NCBI GenBank assembly: GCA_964450345.1
Contig: CAYVEL010000001.1
Location: forward strand, 28,657 to 92,656
Length of the DNA: 64,000 nucleotides
Reading direction: 5' to 3'
Origin: JAPLZH01 sp964450345
GTDB lineage: Bacteria > Patescibacteriota > Minisyncoccia > Phycocordibacterales > PALSA-1337
A model generated the notes under the pieces. That model was given only the letters and a program-made list of their open reading frames with translations, searched no databases and was not told the origin of the DNA. The translations under genes were made by a program, and so were the position numbers. Positions 15,619 through 25,103 of the stretch are shown one piece after another (position 1 is the first letter of the stretch; every line of letters begins with the position of its first letter).

Positions 15619-16845
15619 TTAATTTATATCTATCTTTATAAATCTTCTCTTACCAATCTTCCAGACTGCTGTTTTTTCTACTTTATAATCAAAAGACTTT
15701 ATTGGCTCTCCCCCTATTTCTGAAACCGCACCCTCCTCTACCAATCTCTTAAATTCTCCTTTTGATTTAACTAGTCCTGACTCAGAAATTATATCTATTA
15801 ATAATTTTCCTTTTGAGGACTTAATCACATCTATATTTTCTGGGGTCTCACCCTTTGAGAAAGTTCTCTCGAAAGCAGCAGATGCTTTATTAGCTTCTTC
15901 ATTACCATGATAAACAGATACTATTTCTTTTGCTAAATGAACCTTGTGAGCTTTTGGATTATCACCTTTCTTAAGTGATTCTTTTATTCTTTCAATTTCT
16001 TCTTCTGAAACATAGGTGCATAATTCAAAACCTGGAATAATTAGATTATCTCCCCAACTCATAACCTTGCCAAACATATCTGTAGGAGTCTGATCTAAAC
16101 TAACCATATTACCTTCTGTCTTACCCATTTTTGCACCAGAAGAATCTGTAAGAAGCTTTGAAGTTATTACGAATTTGTCTTTATTTTTTAACATCTTAAT
16201 AAGATCACGACCCATTAACATATTAAAAGTCTGATCATTGCCTCCTATCTCTCCATCAACATCCATGGCCACAGAATCATAACCCTGCATTAGAGGATAC
16301 ATAAACTCATGAATATATACAGGTTTTCCTTCAGACACTCTCTTTTCGAACATATCTCTCTTCAACATTTGTTCAACAGTAACTAGAGAACTTAATTCTA
16401 GAACATCTGCGAAAGTCAGCTTTGCTAACCATTTTGAGTTATATTGTAATATAGCTGGATTTTCACCATCAAACTTAAGAAAGGCTTCCGCTTGTTTCTT
16501 ATAGTGTCTAGCATTTTCTAAAACCTGCTCTCTGGTTAATTTCTTTCTGGTAGCTTTCTTATCTGTAGGGTCACCGATCATTCCGGTAAAGTCACCGATA
16601 AGTAGAATAACCTTATGACCAAGATCTTGAAATTCTTTAAGCTTCTTAAGCACAATAGCGTGCCCCAAGTGTAGTGTTGGTCCTGTTGGATCAACTCCTA
16701 AATATATTGTTTGAATCTTACCAGACAAAAGTTTGGATTTTAAATAATCCTTACTAGGGTAAATATTCTCGACTCCCCTGTTTAGGAATCTATCTATTAC
16801 TGCGGGGTCTGTATTGACCACTGATTTTTTATTAAACCAAAACAT
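15619..16845 (-). CDS. tyrS: tyrosyl-tRNA synthetase
   Basis: Class I aminoacyl-tRNA synthetase charging tRNA-Tyr. The HIGH motif is HLGH within PTGPTLHLGHAIVL, and the KMSKS equivalent is KMGKT. The C-terminal S4-like RNA-binding domain is GEFKRLVEEGAVSEIGGEPI. The open frame extends nine codons upstream, but the ATG at 16845 (MFWFNKKSVVNTD) starts the family-like sequence and leaves room for divergent promoters. With this start it is 408 aa, typical for TyrS of the clade with the short connective region. Confidence 0.96.
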   Translation of the reverse strand: MFWFNKKSVVNTDPAVIDRFLNRGVENIYPSKDYLKSKLLSGKIQTIYLGVDPTGPTLHLGHAIVLKKLKEFQDLGHKVILLIGDFTGMIGDPTDKKATRKKLTREQVLENARHYKKQAEAFLKFDGENPAILQYNSKWLAKLTFADVLELSSLVTVEQMLKRDMFEKRVSEGKPVYIHEFMYPLMQGYDSVAMDVDGEIGGNDQTFNMLMGRDLIKMLKNKDKFVITSKLLTDSSGAKMGKTEGNMVSLDQTPTDMFGKVMSWGDNLIIPGFELCTYVSEEEIERIKESLKKGDNPKAHKVHLAKEIVSVYHGNEEANKASAAFERTFSKGETPENIDVIKSSKGKLLIDIISESGLVKSKGEFKRLVEEGAVSEIGGEPIKSFDYKVEKTAVWKIGKRRFIKIDIN

Positions 16846-16875
16846 ATAGTAATAAATTACCATATTAGACATATA

Positions 16876-16884
16876 TGGTAAAAT
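16876..16884 (+). promoter_or_regulatory. extended -10 of PBP gene, leaderless type
   Basis: TGGTAAAAT followed by TATAGA and ATG at 16891. Six-base spacing between hexamer and start codon. Confidence 0.65.
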
Positions 16885-16890
16885 TATAGA

Positions 16891-19434
16891 ATGAAACTGT
16901 TAACCAAAATCAAACGTCGTTTTAAGGCACATTGGATAAGAAATGCCATTTTCTTAATCTTGTCCTTATTCGCTATTTTAGGTGGAATAGTCGCTTTATG
17001 GGCCACCACAATAGAAATACCAGACCTATCTTCTTTTAATGACAGACGTGTGGAACAATCAACTAAAATTTTCGATAAAACAGGAAAAGTGCTTTTGTAC
17101 GATATTCATGCAAACGCAAAAAGAACACTAGTAACATCTGAAAACATATCTGATAACGTTAAAAAAGCCACTGTAGCCATAGAAGACGATCAATTCTATT
17201 CGCACATAGGATTCAGACCAACCTCTATTATAAGAGCCTTCCTTAAAAATCTAACTTCTGGTGGCCTAGCTCAAGGAGGATCTACTATTACTCAACAAGT
17301 AATTAAAAATACAGTATTAACAACAGACAAGACTTTTACCAGAAAAATAAAAGAGATTATCCTTGCTCTTAAACTCGAAAAAGCTTTAACAAAAGATCAA
17401 ATACTAACAACATATCTAAACGAAACTCCTTATGGAGGTAACATTTATGGTATCGAGGAGGCTTCTAGACAGTTTTTTGGAAAAACAGCCAAAGAAGTTG
17501 ATCTAGCTGAAGCTGCTTATTTAGCAGCTTTACCACAAGCGCCTTCATATTTCTCCCCTTTCGGAAAACATAAAGACAAATTAGATGATAGACAAAAACT
17601 TGTTCTATCTAGAATGCTTGAAACCAAAGTTATAACTCAAAAAGAATACGACGAGGCTAAAAAAGAAGTTGTAAAATTTGAAACAAAAGCAGAAGGAAAT
17701 ATTCGAGCACCACATTTCTCAATGATGGTACGTGATTATCTAATAGATAAATACGGCGAAGATAAGCTAATGAACAGTGGTCTTAAAGTAACCACCACTC
17801 TAGATTATGATCTGCAACAAAAAGCTGAAAAAATAGTTACAGACTACTCGAAATCATTAGAAGAAAACTTTAATGCCAGCAACACAGCAATGATTGCTAT
17901 AGATCCTAAAAAAGGAGACATCTTGATGCTTGTTGGTTCTAAGGATTATTTCGATCAATCAATAGACGGTAACGTTAATATTGTTACAGCTCTAAGACAA
18001 CCAGGTTCAACATTTAAACCTTTCGTATATGCTACAGCATGGTCAAAAGGATATACACCGGAAACAGTATTATTCGATGTTGAAACAGAATTCTCTTCAG
18101 AATGTAAACCTGATGGAACACCTAAAAAAGAAGGCGACGACCCTACTAAAATATGTTACTCCCCTGTTAACTACGACGACATATTCGAGGGACCGATGCA
18201 AATGCGTAAAGCTCTAGCACAATCCAGAAACATACCTGCTGTTAAAACTCTTTATTTAGCAGGAACATATGATTCTATTAAATTAGCTAGAAAAATGGGA
18301 ATCGATTCCCTAGGAGATCCTAATAGATACGGTCTAACATTAGTTCTAGGAGGAGGAGAAGTCTCTCTACTTCAATTAACAAATGCTTACGGAACATTCG
18401 CTAATGAAGGAGATTATATTCCTTCTAGATACATATTAAAGGTTGAGGATTCTAATGGAAATATATTAGAAGAAGCGAAAGATGCTAAGCCAGAAAAAGT
18501 TCTTGATACTAATATTGCCAGAGAAATATCAGATGCTTTATCAGATAAGAAAATAAGACTTGATTCTCTAAATAATTTATTAGGAAACGTATCCCAGCCA
18601 CTCGCTGTTAAAACAGGTACCACAAATGACTATAAAGATGTTTGGATTGTAGGATATTCTCCAAATATAGTTGTGGGAGCTTGGGCTGGTAAAAACGATA
18701 ATACTCCTATGCAGAGAAAAGTAGCTGGAGTTATTATCTCCCCTGTTTGGTCCGCCTTCATGCACGAAGCTTTAAAAGACAAACCTGTAGTTAGCTTTAA
18801 ATCTCCAGAAAAAAATCCCGATGATCTAAAAGCAGTGCTAAGAGGTGTTTGGCAGGGTGGAATATCTTACTTTATAGATAAAATTTCTAAAAAAGTAGCC
18901 ACTGAATATACTCCTGATTTAGCAAAACAAGAAGTTGTGTTTAACGGAATACACTCAATCCTATATTGGGTAGATAAAGATAATCCTAGAGGTGATATTC
19001 CTAAAGACCCATCTAAAGATTCACAGTTTGAAAACTGGGAATACGGTGTGAGAAATTGGGCTAAACAGTATATGGAAGAAAATCCTAGTTTTAAAGAAGC
19101 AAAATCAATATCTGTTCCTGAAGAAAAAGACGATGTTCATACAGCTGAAAATACACCTTCTGTTAAATTAGTAATAAAAGACAAAAAAGAATCTTACATT
19201 GCAAAAGATTCTCTGGAACTATCTATAGATGGTAAATTCCCAAATAAAATAGAAAAAGTTGAGTTTTATTTAAACAATGTATTACTTGGAAAAATATACA
19301 ATGAGAAGGATACGTTAAAGATTAACCTATCTGACATACTGTCTACCCAAGAAAATAGTGAGCTAGGTGTAAGAATATATGATTCATTACTAAATACAGC
19401 TCAAGATTCAGTAGAAATTAAGATTAGCGACTAA
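16891..19434 (+). CDS. class A penicillin-binding protein (PBP1A-like)
   Basis: Bifunctional peptidoglycan synthase. After a cytoplasmic stub there is one TM helix (residues ~15-37). The glycosyltransferase motifs are EDDQFYSHIGF (from E98) and GGSTITQQVIKN. The transpeptidase has S373-x2-K376, S445-R-N and K574-T-G, all intact. Residues ~755-847 form an Ig-like domain (SVKLVIKDKKESYIAKDSLE..) of the kind appended to Gram-positive-type PBPs. At 847 aa it is a full-length enzyme. It is the main wall polymerase visible here and pairs functionally with the amidase at 2623. Confidence 0.95.
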   Translation: MKLLTKIKRRFKAHWIRNAIFLILSLFAILGGIVALWATTIEIPDLSSFNDRRVEQSTKIFDKTGKVLLYDIHANAKRTLVTSENISDNVKKATVAIEDDQFYSHIGFRPTSIIRAFLKNLTSGGLAQGGSTITQQVIKNTVLTTDKTFTRKIKEIILALKLEKALTKDQILTTYLNETPYGGNIYGIEEASRQFFGKTAKEVDLAEAAYLAALPQAPSYFSPFGKHKDKLDDRQKLVLSRMLETKVITQKEYDEAKKEVVKFETKAEGNIRAPHFSMMVRDYLIDKYGEDKLMNSGLKVTTTLDYDLQQKAEKIVTDYSKSLEENFNASNTAMIAIDPKKGDILMLVGSKDYFDQSIDGNVNIVTALRQPGSTFKPFVYATAWSKGYTPETVLFDVETEFSSECKPDGTPKKEGDDPTKICYSPVNYDDIFEGPMQMRKALAQSRNIPAVKTLYLAGTYDSIKLARKMGIDSLGDPNRYGLTLVLGGGEVSLLQLTNAYGTFANEGDYIPSRYILKVEDSNGNILEEAKDAKPEKVLDTNIAREISDALSDKKIRLDSLNNLLGNVSQPLAVKTGTTNDYKDVWIVGYSPNIVVGAWAGKNDNTPMQRKVAGVIISPVWSAFMHEALKDKPVVSFKSPEKNPDDLKAVLRGVWQGGISYFIDKISKKVATEYTPDLAKQEVVFNGIHSILYWVDKDNPRGDIPKDPSKDSQFENWEYGVRNWAKQYMEENPSFKEAKSISVPEEKDDVHTAENTPSVKLVIKDKKESYIAKDSLELSIDGKFPNKIEKVEFYLNNVLLGKIYNEKDTLKINLSDILSTQENSELGVRIYDSLLNTAQDSVEIKISD

Positions 19435-19684
19435 GTTTTATATCTATAATATCGAATCCTCCTTCTTTAATAGCCTCCATAATCTTATCTTTCTTTAAAA
19501 TAACAGTATTTTTTTCAGCGCTTCTAATATTTAGGAGTGCTGTTTTTTGTTTTATGTTTATTTTGTCTGAATCTATATTTATCTTACAGATTTTTCTGAG
19601 AATAGCAGATAAACCTATTCTGTTTATGTCAGCATCGTCTGTTATCTTCCTATACTTCTTTAGAAACCCCTCTATTTTCTGCAT
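19424..19684 (-). CDS. small protein coupled to dnaN, possible DciA/DUF721-like
   Basis: 86 aa. The pattern INIKQKTALLNIRSAEKNTVILKKDKIMEAIKEGG then IIDIKLS resembles the minimal DciA (DUF721) fold, a helicase-loading factor, but similarity is weak. The start codon overlaps the dnaN stop as TAATG, so the two are translationally coupled. The 3' end overlaps the convergent PBP gene by 11 bases. Position beside dnaN and dnaA favours a replication role. That role is inference. Confidence 0.6.
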   Translation of the reverse strand: MQKIEGFLKKYRKITDDADINRIGLSAILRKICKINIDSDKINIKQKTALLNIRSAEKNTVILKKDKIMEAIKEGGFDIIDIKLSR

Positions 19685-20784
19685 TAGCGATTCATAGGCA
19701 TTACCAAATAGAGAAAGCTAGTATCTCCATTACTTCTTAGGATAACAGGCCTCTGAGGTCCATTAAACGATAAATAGACACTGTCCGCATAAATAGATTG
19801 AAAAACATCTGATAAATATTTTTGATTGAAGTTCGCTGAGTAGTCCTCTCCTTCTACACTGGCACTTATTACGGTTTTATTCTCACCAACATCACTATTT
19901 TTTGTTGTCAGAGTAATTGTTTTATTTTTTACTGAAATAGATATGTTTGCTTGATTAAACTTATCTGTAAATAAAGTAGATACTTTTAAAGCATTTATCA
20001 AATCATGCTTTAGAGCCACAACTTCAGAAGATGTAGACTTCGGAATAATCTGTTTATAATCCGGGAATGAGCCGTTAATCAATCTTGAGACTAGATAAAC
20101 ACCTTCTTTTTCAAAGGTTATTTGGTTTTTATCAAAAGAAATATTAATATCCTGGTTTCCATTATCAAAAACCTTTATTATTTCGGGAACATTTTTAAAA
20201 GGTATTAACAAAGAAAGCTCTCCTTCTATGTCCACTGCCTTAAATCTCTTTTCTGATAATCTAAATGAATCTGTAGCAACAAACACTATATCGTTCTGGT
20301 CTTTATATATATAAACACTAGAAAGTTCTGGTTTTATAGATGAAACAGAAGCTGAAAACCATACTGACTTAAAGCCAAGTGTTAATTCTTTAGAATTTAT
20401 CTTAAAAGATGATCCTTCTGTAATTCTAGGGATAGCTGGGTAATCGTCTTTAGGATATGTCTTAATAACTGCATTGTTCTTATTTCCTTCTATTTTTAAA
20501 TTACCATTATCTTCTTCTAGAATAATTGTTTTGTCGGCTGCTATACCTGATATATATGAATTAAAGATAGCTGAAGGAACTACCACCTCACCTTCTTTAA
20601 TAACTTTTACTGGAATATCGAGTTCTATTCCTATGTCTAGGTTTGTAGATTTAATCTTCAAAGAGTTTCCTGTCGCACTCAAATGTAAACCAGAGAGTAT
20701 CGGTAGATTTAGATTCTTACCGGTCATACGTTCACTTAGGCTAATCGCCTCTTGAAGTTTTTCTCTAACGCATTCGATTTTCAT
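19684..20784 (-). CDS. dnaN: DNA polymerase III beta sliding clamp
   Basis: Ring-shaped processivity clamp built from three repeated domains per monomer. Family landmarks: PILSGLHLSATGNSLKIKSTNLDIGIE near the N-terminus, GSFPDYKQIIP in the middle, and the C-terminal FNGPQRPVILRSNGDTSFLYLVMPMN that forms the protein-binding pocket. 366 aa is the standard length. It lies downstream of dnaA on the same strand, separated by a 237-base AT-rich region with DnaA boxes. Confidence 0.97.
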   Translation of the reverse strand: MKIECVREKLQEAISLSERMTGKNLNLPILSGLHLSATGNSLKIKSTNLDIGIELDIPVKVIKEGEVVVPSAIFNSYISGIAADKTIILEEDNGNLKIEGNKNNAVIKTYPKDDYPAIPRITEGSSFKINSKELTLGFKSVWFSASVSSIKPELSSVYIYKDQNDIVFVATDSFRLSEKRFKAVDIEGELSLLIPFKNVPEIIKVFDNGNQDINISFDKNQITFEKEGVYLVSRLINGSFPDYKQIIPKSTSSEVVALKHDLINALKVSTLFTDKFNQANISISVKNKTITLTTKNSDVGENKTVISASVEGEDYSANFNQKYLSDVFQSIYADSVYLSFNGPQRPVILRSNGDTSFLYLVMPMNR

Positions 20785-21021
20785 ATTCTTTATATATAAG
20801 AGAATTATTTTTAATTAATAGAAGTGTGGATATGTGGAGAACTTTTTATATCTTTATTTATTAAGGGTTTTTTCTTTATAAGTTTTTAACATTTTGTTGA
20901 TAACTACTTTATAAAATTTGATAACTTTTGCTTTTTTGTTTTTATACACTTTTTATTAGTAGTTTTTCAGTAGGTTTTCCCATACTTTTCCACAAGGATT
21001 CTAACAGGTTACCAACAGGTT
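20785..21021. other. dnaA-dnaN intergenic region with DnaA-box-like sites
   Basis: AT-rich, no gene. Box-like 9-mers: TGTGGATAT (20825), TGTGGAGAA (20833), TGTTGATAA (20895, reverse TTATCAACA) and TTTTCCACA (20986). With the sites on the other side of dnaA this fits a split oriC. A GC-skew and unwinding-element analysis would test it. Confidence 0.55.
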
Positions 21022-22377
21022 TTAAACATTCATCATCGCTCTAAGCTGGCCGATCTCCTTACTTAACTCCGTATCTGTTTTAATATCGTTTTTAATTTTC
21101 TCACAAGAATGGATGACTGTAGTATGGTCTCTTCCACCAAGCTTCTCTCCTATTGAAGGGAATGAAACATTAAAATCTTCTCTTAGAATATACATAACTA
21201 CTTGGCGAGGTTTAACCACTTCTTTCTTTCTGGTTTTATCGTAAATACTTTCTTCTTCTATATTATAAAACTGAGCAACGGTCTTAACAATCTCTTTAAT
21301 AGCAACGTTTTTCCTAGGTCTAGCTGTGTCTCTTACGATGTTTTTAATATCAATAATACTCAAAGGGCGACCCTTAATCTGTGTTTGTATGACAATACTA
21401 TTTAAAACACCTTCAAGCTCTCTTATATTCCCTGTAACTGTTTCAGAAAGGTAATCAATAACATCTTGGTTTAATATTAGATTGTAAGTTTTTGCCTTTG
21501 ATTGAAGGATGGCTGATCTAGACTGAGCGTCTGGTGAAGGAATATCAATAATCATTCCAGCTCCGAATCTAGACTTTAGACGGTCTTCCAGATTCTGAAT
21601 ATAGTTAGGATGTTTATCTGAAGAAAAGATAATCTGCTTAAAATTGTCGTATAAATGATTAAACAAATGGAAAAGCTCTTCCTGGAATTTATCCTTTCCA
21701 GAGAAAAATTGAATATCATCTACAATTAAAAGATCATATTTTCTATACTTTTCTTTAAACTGGGCCATTCTACTGTTTTGAATAGCATCCCAACACTCAG
21801 TTCCGAATTTTTCAGAGGTTAAATAGAATACTTTCTTATTTGGAAAATGTTTTTTAACATGATTACCTATAGCTTGGGTTAAATGGGTCTTCCCTATTCC
21901 GGTATTACCGTAAATAAATAGAGGGTTATAAACTTTTCCTGGATTTTTAATAACAGCTTGAGCTGCTGCGTGGGCAATTTCATTAAAAGGACCAATAACA
22001 AAGTTTTCAAATGTATATCTAGGGTTTAGATTGTCTTCTTTATTAACATAAAGCTCGTTTAGAGGTAGTTCATTATACATATGAGCCTTTATCGCTGCAG
22101 CAGATGTTTCGCACTTCTTGGGGTCTTTTTGCTCGTTGATGACATATTCTAGACCACGAACAGCATCATTGTGATTTCTTAGTATTCTTAAGATTGAATT
22201 ATGAAACTTCTTCCAAAGCCACTCTTTTATGAATGTGCTTGGAACATTCAGATAAACTATACCGTCTTCTACTCTGTGGATGTTGGTGTCTTTAAACCAC
22301 ATCAAATAATCACTCTTAGAAAGGGTTAGTTCTATTTCTGTGCGAACATTTTCCCATAGTTTATTGTGGTCGTGCAT
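21022..22377 (-). CDS. dnaA: chromosomal replication initiator DnaA
   Basis: AAA+ initiator that binds DnaA boxes and opens oriC. The frame is open 50 codons further upstream, but that stretch contains a promoter and DnaA boxes, and homology-like sequence begins at the ATG at 22377 (MHDHNKLWENVRTEIELTLS). With this start (451 aa) domain I is residues 1-~85, the Walker A GNTGIGKTH is at 157-165, Walker B LLIVDDIQFF follows, and the C-terminal helix-turn-helix carries GGRDHTTVIHSCEKI, the DnaA-box recognition signature. Upstream boxes imply autoregulation. Confidence 0.96.
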   Translation of the reverse strand: MHDHNKLWENVRTEIELTLSKSDYLMWFKDTNIHRVEDGIVYLNVPSTFIKEWLWKKFHNSILRILRNHNDAVRGLEYVINEQKDPKKCETSAAAIKAHMYNELPLNELYVNKEDNLNPRYTFENFVIGPFNEIAHAAAQAVIKNPGKVYNPLFIYGNTGIGKTHLTQAIGNHVKKHFPNKKVFYLTSEKFGTECWDAIQNSRMAQFKEKYRKYDLLIVDDIQFFSGKDKFQEELFHLFNHLYDNFKQIIFSSDKHPNYIQNLEDRLKSRFGAGMIIDIPSPDAQSRSAILQSKAKTYNLILNQDVIDYLSETVTGNIRELEGVLNSIVIQTQIKGRPLSIIDIKNIVRDTARPRKNVAIKEIVKTVAQFYNIEEESIYDKTRKKEVVKPRQVVMYILREDFNVSFPSIGEKLGGRDHTTVIHSCEKIKNDIKTDTELSKEIGQLRAMMNV

Positions 22378-22525
22378 TTGTTTTGTAAGTTGGAAATAAT
22401 TATATACCTGTGGATAGAATTTAGAACTTGTGGAATACTTAAAAATATGTTGAGAAGCTGTTAATAACCTGTGGACACAAGAAAATTTGATTTTTTGCAA
22501 ATAATGTTCTAAACTCTTATTCATC
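22378..22525. other. candidate oriC core between dnaA and rpmH
   Basis: 148-base divergent intergenic region with DnaA boxes CTATCCACA (22409-22417, minus), TATTCCACA (22429-22437, minus) and GTGTCCACA (22470-22478, minus) in AT-rich DNA. It also carries the dnaA promoter (minus TATAAT at 22399-22404) and the rpmH promoter. The dnaA-rpmH interval is the classic bacterial oriC location. Confidence 0.7.
22487..22515 (+). promoter_or_regulatory. promoter of rpmH-rnpA-yidC
   Basis: TTGATT (22487-22492), a 17-base spacer and TAAACT (22510-22515), ten bases before the rpmH ATG. It is next to the DnaA box at 22470. Confidence 0.6.
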
Positions 22526-22672
22526 ATGTCGTTTACTTATAGTCCAAACAAAAAGAAGAGAGCACAGGCACACGGTTTTCTAATGAGAACAAGAACAAGC
22601 AAGGGTAGAAAGGTTCTCGCAAGAAGACGTGCTAAGGGAAGAAAGTCCCTTACTGTTTCTGCTGGTAGATAA
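22526..22672 (+). CDS. rpmH: 50S ribosomal protein L34
   Basis: 48-residue basic protein starting [18 protein letters not shown], with the L34 signature [23 protein letters not shown]. The short N-terminal SFTYSPN replaces the usual MKRTFQPS. It overlaps the next gene by one base as TAATG, so translation of rnpA is probably coupled. The dnaA / rpmH-rnpA-yidC arrangement is highly conserved in bacteria and marks the origin region. Confidence 0.97.
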   Translation: MSFTYSPNKKKRAQAHGFLMRTRTSKGRKVLARRRAKGRKSLTVSAGR

Positions 22673-23025
22673 TGTTAAAATCCTCAAAAAGGCTTAGTAG
22701 AGCGTCTTTTGAGAAGGTTTTTACCGGAGGAAAGATAGTTAGAACTAAAAATTTTAATTTTCGAATTCTAAAAGACCCTACCCTACAGGGTCTTTTCGCG
22801 GTATCTGTCTCTAAGAAAGACTTTAAGACAGCTGTGTCCAGAAATAAAAACAAAAGAAGAGTTTACTCTATTATTAGAGAAATTAATAAAGAAAACAGAG
22901 AATGTTCTGTAATGAGTAAAAACAACACTACACAATCAATATCAGCAATAGTCTTTGTAAAAAAGACTGCGGAGTTAGAAAAATACTCCTTATTAAAGAC
23001 TGAAATAGCTGATATACTTAAATAA
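22672..23025 (+). CDS. rnpA: ribonuclease P protein component
   Basis: Protein cofactor of RNase P, which matures tRNA 5' ends. It begins [20 protein letters not shown]. The RNR motif is SRNKNKRRVYSIIRE (residues ~55-70), and FAVSVSKK matches the conserved central strand. Length (117 aa) is typical. The C-terminal half is divergent. It is coupled to rpmH through a TAATG overlap and followed by yidC after five bases. Confidence 0.93.
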   Translation: MLKSSKRLSRASFEKVFTGGKIVRTKNFNFRILKDPTLQGLFAVSVSKKDFKTAVSRNKNKRRVYSIIREINKENRECSVMSKNNTTQSISAIVFVKKTAELEKYSLLKTEIADILK

Positions 23026-23030
23026 CTAAC

Positions 23031-23765
23031 ATGTACACAACATATATATATAAACCACTATACAATGGCTTTATTTACTTAATGGACGCTTTTCCTTGGA
23101 TGGATGCCGGTATTGCTATTATAGTATTTACTTTAATTATTAAGTTTGTTCTATTCCCTCTTTCTAAGAAAGCTATCGTTACGCAGTTAATGTTAAAGAA
23201 GGTGGAACCTGAAATTAAGGCAATTAAAGATAAGAATAAGGGTAATAACCAGGCTGTGGCCGTTGAAACAATGGCTCTTTATAAGAAATATGGAATAAAT
23301 CCACTGGCGAATTTCTTTTTGTTACTTATTCAGCTACCTATTTTGTTTGCTTTATACTCTGTGTTTATGAAGGCTGGTTTACCTGATATAAAAATTGATT
23401 TTCTATATAGTTTCGTAAGTGTTCCTACTGTTAATATGAATTTTCTAGGATTTCTAGACATAGGAAAACCAAATGTCATTGCTGCTATCATTGCTTCTGT
23501 ATGTCAGTATATTCAGATAAATATTTCATTACCTAAGATTGATAAGAAGAATTATGATCCTAGTGATATGTCACAGGCTATAGCAAAAGGAATGAATACC
23601 AATATGAAGTACTTCTTCCCTGTTATTATTCTTCTGATATCTATTAAACTTGCATCAGCTATCGCTTTATATTGGATTGTAAGTAGCTTGTTTATGATTG
23701 GTCAGGAGCTTTTGGTTAAGAGAAGACTAGAAAAGCAGTTAGCAGAGAATGGAAATTTAAAATAA
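23031..23765 (+). CDS. yidC: YidC/Oxa1/SpoIIIJ membrane protein insertase
   Basis: Inserts and folds small membrane proteins, alone or with SecYEG. It is a Gram-positive-type YidC: 244 aa, with no large periplasmic domain. TM segments lie near residues 27-47, 92-112, ~165, and 195-225. Family landmarks are the FVLFPLSKKAI region with a hairpin of basic residues, KYGINPLANFFLLLIQLPILFALY, and the C-terminal ALYWIVSSLFMIGQELL. It terminates in a strong hairpin. Confidence 0.95.
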   Translation: MYTTYIYKPLYNGFIYLMDAFPWMDAGIAIIVFTLIIKFVLFPLSKKAIVTQLMLKKVEPEIKAIKDKNKGNNQAVAVETMALYKKYGINPLANFFLLLIQLPILFALYSVFMKAGLPDIKIDFLYSFVSVPTVNMNFLGFLDIGKPNVIAAIIASVCQYIQINISLPKIDKKNYDPSDMSQAIAKGMNTNMKYFFPVIILLISIKLASAIALYWIVSSLFMIGQELLVKRRLEKQLAENGNLK

Positions 23766-23778
23766 TTAAATAAGACTT

Positions 23779-23820
23779 AAAATAATAAAACCCCACAAAT
23801 TTGTGGGGTTTTATTATTTT
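23779..23820. terminator. bidirectional intrinsic terminator
   Basis: Hairpin AAAATAATAAAACCCCACAA and its complement between yidC (+) and the secretion cluster (-). Confidence 0.9.
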
Positions 23821-23828
23821 AGTTAAAT

Positions 23829-25076
23829 CTATTTAATTTCCAATGACCAGAGAGATAGGTCGTTTTTGTTTTGGAAAATAAGATACTGTTCTTTAGGGTC
23901 TGTGAATATATTGATTACGTCTATTGTTACTCCAGCTAAAGCGGTTGGATTTCCTAGTTCTTTTACTGAATCGTCTTTGGTGTCATAGCTCCATAGTCTA
24001 TCATCTAATGAAATTAAACCCTTGAACCATTCTTCTGGATATATACCCGATTTAAATTCTACAGGTATACCACAATATAGAACATTCTGATCTCTACTTC
24101 CCCAAGTACATTTTTCTGCCATTGTTCTAATAGGGGTATCTGTTATTTTTGATGTCTTTACATCATAGATTTTTACTTCGTATGTGCCATTGTTTATTGA
24201 AGAGAATGCGATCTTTGTATAATTTTTGTTTGGAAGTGTTTCAAGAGAGACTCCTTTTTGTATTAACTTTAAACCAGAGTTTGAACCTATTGTGTATAAA
24301 TAAGATGATCCTGATCCATAAGCACTAGCTTTTGTTGTTAGGATTAGAGTATTTTTTTCTGGCCAAGTTATATTCCAATATTTGTAAGGGTCTTTTAGTA
24401 AGGTCTCTGTTTTGTTTGTTTTTATATTCTTTTTATATACAGTTATTCCTTCGTCAGATACTATACTGTAAACAAATGATGGATCTTTAAGGTCTGGAGA
24501 TGCTATAACAGTGTCAGAGTTATTCTCTATATTAATCATTTTAGACAAAAATGGAGATTCGTCGCTAGTAGATGAAGAAGTGTTTTTTGTTAAAGATATA
24601 ACCCTATCAGCTATAGTATTTTTATTTTCTAGATATTTTATAAAATAAGTCATTCCGTCTGGTGACCAGATAGCCTCGTATAAATCTGGTATTGTTTTGT
24701 TTAATATTTTAACAACAGAAGCACCGTCTGTTTTTGTTTCGTAAACATGTCCTCTTCCCCTTTCCACATATCTGATTATTGTTGAACTCGCTGATGTTGT
24801 GGCGATTGTTCCTGCTACGGGATCAGCAGATATTAATCTTAGTCTTGGTAAATTTGCCTGGATAGGGTCATCTATTGGTATTGTGCTTGTTGATACGGGT
24901 CTTTTTCCTCCATTAACAGAACTTATAGGAAATGGAGAGAAGCCATTTTTTTTACCACCGTTATTTTCTTCGGTTGTTGGAAGTGTTTTTATGAACGAGA
25001 AGTATATAACTATTGCAATTGTTATTATTGCAAGTATTGCTCCTAGTATTAGTATGTTTTTGGCTTTTTTATCCAT
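23829..25076 (-). CDS. membrane-anchored TolB/WD40-like propeller protein
   Basis: Last gene of the type IV-like cluster. One TM helix (residues ~7-29) is followed by a Ser/Thr/Pro linker and an extracytoplasmic domain of ~330 residues. Recurrent strands such as YEAIWSPDGMTYFIKY, YWNITWPEKNTLILTT, YTKIAFSSINNGTYEVKIYD and CTWGSRDQNVLYCG resemble TolB/WD40-type propeller blades. Function unknown. Its position suggests an accessory that sits outside the membrane with the secretion channel. Confidence 0.7.
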   Translation of the reverse strand: MDKKAKNILILGAILAIITIAIVIYFSFIKTLPTTEENNGGKKNGFSPFPISSVNGGKRPVSTSTIPIDDPIQANLPRLRLISADPVAGTIATTSASSTIIRYVERGRGHVYETKTDGASVVKILNKTIPDLYEAIWSPDGMTYFIKYLENKNTIADRVISLTKNTSSSTSDESPFLSKMINIENNSDTVIASPDLKDPSFVYSIVSDEGITVYKKNIKTNKTETLLKDPYKYWNITWPEKNTLILTTKASAYGSGSSYLYTIGSNSGLKLIQKGVSLETLPNKNYTKIAFSSINNGTYEVKIYDVKTSKITDTPIRTMAEKCTWGSRDQNVLYCGIPVEFKSGIYPEEWFKGLISLDDRLWSYDTKDDSVKELGNPTALAGVTIDVINIFTDPKEQYLIFQNKNDLSLWSLEIK

Positions 25077-25103
25077 TTTGATTTTAAAACTTTTCTTTAA
25101 AGA

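Noticed and set aside
22378..22527. Extension of dnaA 50 codons upstream
   Set aside because: It contains DnaA boxes, a -10 and no DnaA-like sequence; homology-like sequence starts at MHDHNKLW.
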